DNA of 6,453 bases from assembly GCA_900754715.1 (NCBI GenBank), contig CAAEDX010000083.1, forward strand, positions 1 through 6,453. Direction: 5' to 3'. The position numbers were made by a program, and so were the translations under genes. How positions within the stretch are numbered: position 1 is the stretch's first letter; the number at the start of each line of letters is the position of its first letter. Below, in pieces: positions 5,432 through 6,453 of the stretch. The notes beneath the pieces were generated by a model that saw nothing but the letters and a program-made list of their open reading frames with translations, was not told the DNA's origin and made no database searches. This DNA comes from Erysipelotrichaceae bacterium (GTDB lineage: Bacteria; Bacillota_I; Bacilli_A; Erysipelotrichales; Erysipelotrichaceae).

Positions 5432-6391
5432 CTAACACATGACGATCATGTAGATGATCTGCAGCACGAGCATGATGACGCCGACCAGCACCTGCTTCTT
5501 GATGACACCGTTTTTGTCTTTCATTTCCAGGACGGCGACCGGCACCATGTTAAAGTTGGCAGCCATCGGGGTACACAGCGTTCCGCAGTAGCCGCAGGTC
5601 AATGCCAGCGAGCCGACCACGACCGGATCGGCCCCAAGGGAAAGCACGAAAGGCGCGCCGATCCCCACGGTCATGACCGTGATGGCAGCGAACGCATTGC
5701 CCATGATCATCGTGAAAACGGCCATGCCCACGCCATATACGATGATGCCGATCACGATGTTTCCGCTGGGGATGACATTGGACACCAGCTGCGCGATGAC
5801 ATCACCTACGCCGGCTGCCGTAAATACGGAACCAAGGGCAGCCAGCAGCGTCGGCAGCATGCTCAGCGGTCCGACGATGTCCATCATGCGCCGGCAGTCT
5901 TGCAGGAAGATCTTCGGCTTGTTGTCACGCGAATAGATCATCAGGATGATCACTGCCACGAACACGCCCACGCCCATGCCGACCAGCGGAGAGATCGAAG
6001 TGAACAGCGCGGCGGCCAGCGCAAAGACCCCGATGCTCAGGGCCGGGACGAACACCTTCATCCCGATCTTGCGATAATTGTTCTGTGCCTCTTCCGCGGA
6101 AGGATCAGACTGTGAGCCGCGGCTGACCTGGCGCAGGATCGGCACAGCGACCATCACGCACATCAGGATGCCAGTATACAGCGATGGGATCCAGGGGCCG
6201 AGCACGAACATCAGCCCCAGCGTGAGCCAGAAGACAAAAGTGCCATAACGCTTTTGATTGCCTTTATCTCTGAGATTGGCTGCAGCCGTATAAATACAGA
6301 TCAGGCCGATGACAAAATACAGCACTTCCAGCAGCTTGTCAGAAAGCGTCACTTCCGCGCTCAGAAAATATGTGATCGGGTCTTGCATCAT
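5432..6391 (-). CDS. DUF979 family multi-pass membrane protein, probable transporter subunit
   Basis: 319 aa, strongly hydrophobic, with about 8-9 probable membrane segments (near residues 17-39, 50-68, 70-87, 110-131, 134-154, 172-195, 210-230, 232-252 and 299-318). The basic loop 155-168 and the acidic/polar linker 91-108 separate blocks. A distinctive segment, TCGYCGTLCTPMAANFNMVP (265-284), has Cys266, Cys269 and Cys273 and looks like a re-entrant or substrate-binding loop. I recognise the family as DUF979, which commonly sits next to DUF969 and pcp in Bacillota; transport function is inferred from topology and context. The start is ATG 6391 (a second in-frame ATG lies at 6388). It overlaps the upstream stop by 4 nt (ATGA), and only a weak GGTGAGG-like ribosome site is present, so translation is probably coupled to the upstream gene. 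Confidence 0.87.
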   Translation of the reverse strand: MMQDPITYFLSAEVTLSDKLLEVLYFVIGLICIYTAAANLRDKGNQKRYGTFVFWLTLGLMFVLGPWIPSLYTGILMCVMVAVPILRQVSRGSQSDPSAEEAQNNYRKIGMKVFVPALSIGVFALAAALFTSISPLVGMGVGVFVAVIILMIYSRDNKPKIFLQDCRRMMDIVGPLSMLPTLLAALGSVFTAAGVGDVIAQLVSNVIPSGNIVIGIIVYGVGMAVFTMIMGNAFAAITVMTVGIGAPFVLSLGADPVVVGSLALTCGYCGTLCTPMAANFNMVPVAVLEMKDKNGVIKKQVLVGVIMLVLQIIYMIVMC

Positions 6392-6453
6392 GCCTCACCC
6401 GCCTTCTGCCGTCTCTTGGTCAGCTGACGGTCCTTTAAATAATAATAGACGAT
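6388..6453 (-). CDS. C-terminal fragment of upstream membrane protein, probably DUF969
   Basis: The minus strand is open from the window edge to a TGA at 6390-6388 and encodes 21 final residues, IVYYYLKDRQLTKRRQKAGEA. A short hydrophobic end followed by a basic tail is what a last transmembrane helix with a cytoplasmic C-terminus looks like. It overlaps the DUF979 start by 4 nt. The DUF969 assignment rests on the usual DUF969-DUF979 gene pairing, not on the tail itself; the rest of the gene lies beyond the window. Confidence 0.6.
   Translation of the reverse strand: MVYYYLKDRQLTKRRQKAGEA

Noticed and set aside
4745..6115. A 456-codon open frame on the + strand, His/Asp/Arg-rich
   Set aside because: It lies exactly antisense to pcp and DUF979, both with clear family motifs and ribosome sites. 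Its composition is the typical complement of hydrophobic and GC-rich codons, with no recognisable domain or upstream ribosome site.
1..6453. Search for CRISPR arrays, tRNA/rRNA, insertion sequences, defence or toxin-antitoxin genes, and a plasmid or phage origin
   Set aside because: No spaced direct repeats, cloverleaf-like segments, transposase motifs, terminal inverted repeats or small paired toxin-like genes were seen. The gene content is core metabolism and housekeeping plus two unknowns.

Overview
The window looks like an ordinary chromosomal segment from a low-to-mid GC Gram-positive bacterium (Bacillota). Support comes from the strong AGGAGG-type ribosome binding sites, the TGN-TATAAT sigma-A promoters, the U-tailed hairpin terminators, and a DUF969-DUF979-pcp gene set familiar from Bacillota. 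A gut Erysipelotrichia-like organism is my best guess, based on the overall flavour of the proteins; no rRNA or other phylogenetic marker is present to confirm it. Coding density is high. I see no tRNA, rRNA, CRISPR array, insertion sequence, prophage gene or attachment site.

Layout: positions 1-105 are an AT-rich control region. It has an extended -10 promoter reading right into citrate synthase, a second extended -10 reading left out of the window, and a short inverted repeat between them. Citrate synthase (106-1455) and an NAD-type isocitrate dehydrogenase (1430-2431) overlap by 26 nt and form a two-gene unit on the + strand. It ends at a symmetric terminator (2437-2464) shared with the convergent minus-strand genes. 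Together the two enzymes cover the entry and decarboxylation steps of the oxidative TCA branch from acetyl-CoA to 2-oxoglutarate. Aconitase is not in the window.

Everything from 2464 to 6453 is on the minus strand. In transcription order it contains: the last 21 codons of a membrane protein that I infer to be DUF969; DUF979 (a multi-pass membrane protein); pyrrolidone-carboxylate peptidase (pcp); and an unrecognised basic 155-aa protein. These four are tightly packed (4-nt overlap, 9-nt gap, 1-nt overlap) and look like one operon for taking up and/or trimming pyroglutamyl compounds. A new promoter at about 4218-4245 then drives a 380-aa protein with a histone-H1-like Lys/Ala tail and an acidic, tyrosine-rich C-terminal domain of unknown function. 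That gene ends in a textbook terminator (2987-3011). A YfcE/MJ0936-type metallophosphoesterase begins only 4 nt after the terminator's U-tract and has no visible Shine-Dalgarno.

The points most worth following are the Lys-rich/acidic bipartite protein, the terminator that directly abuts a start codon, the unknown 155-aa partner of pcp, and the DUF969/DUF979/pcp linkage. I do not see a clearly new defence or mobile system here.
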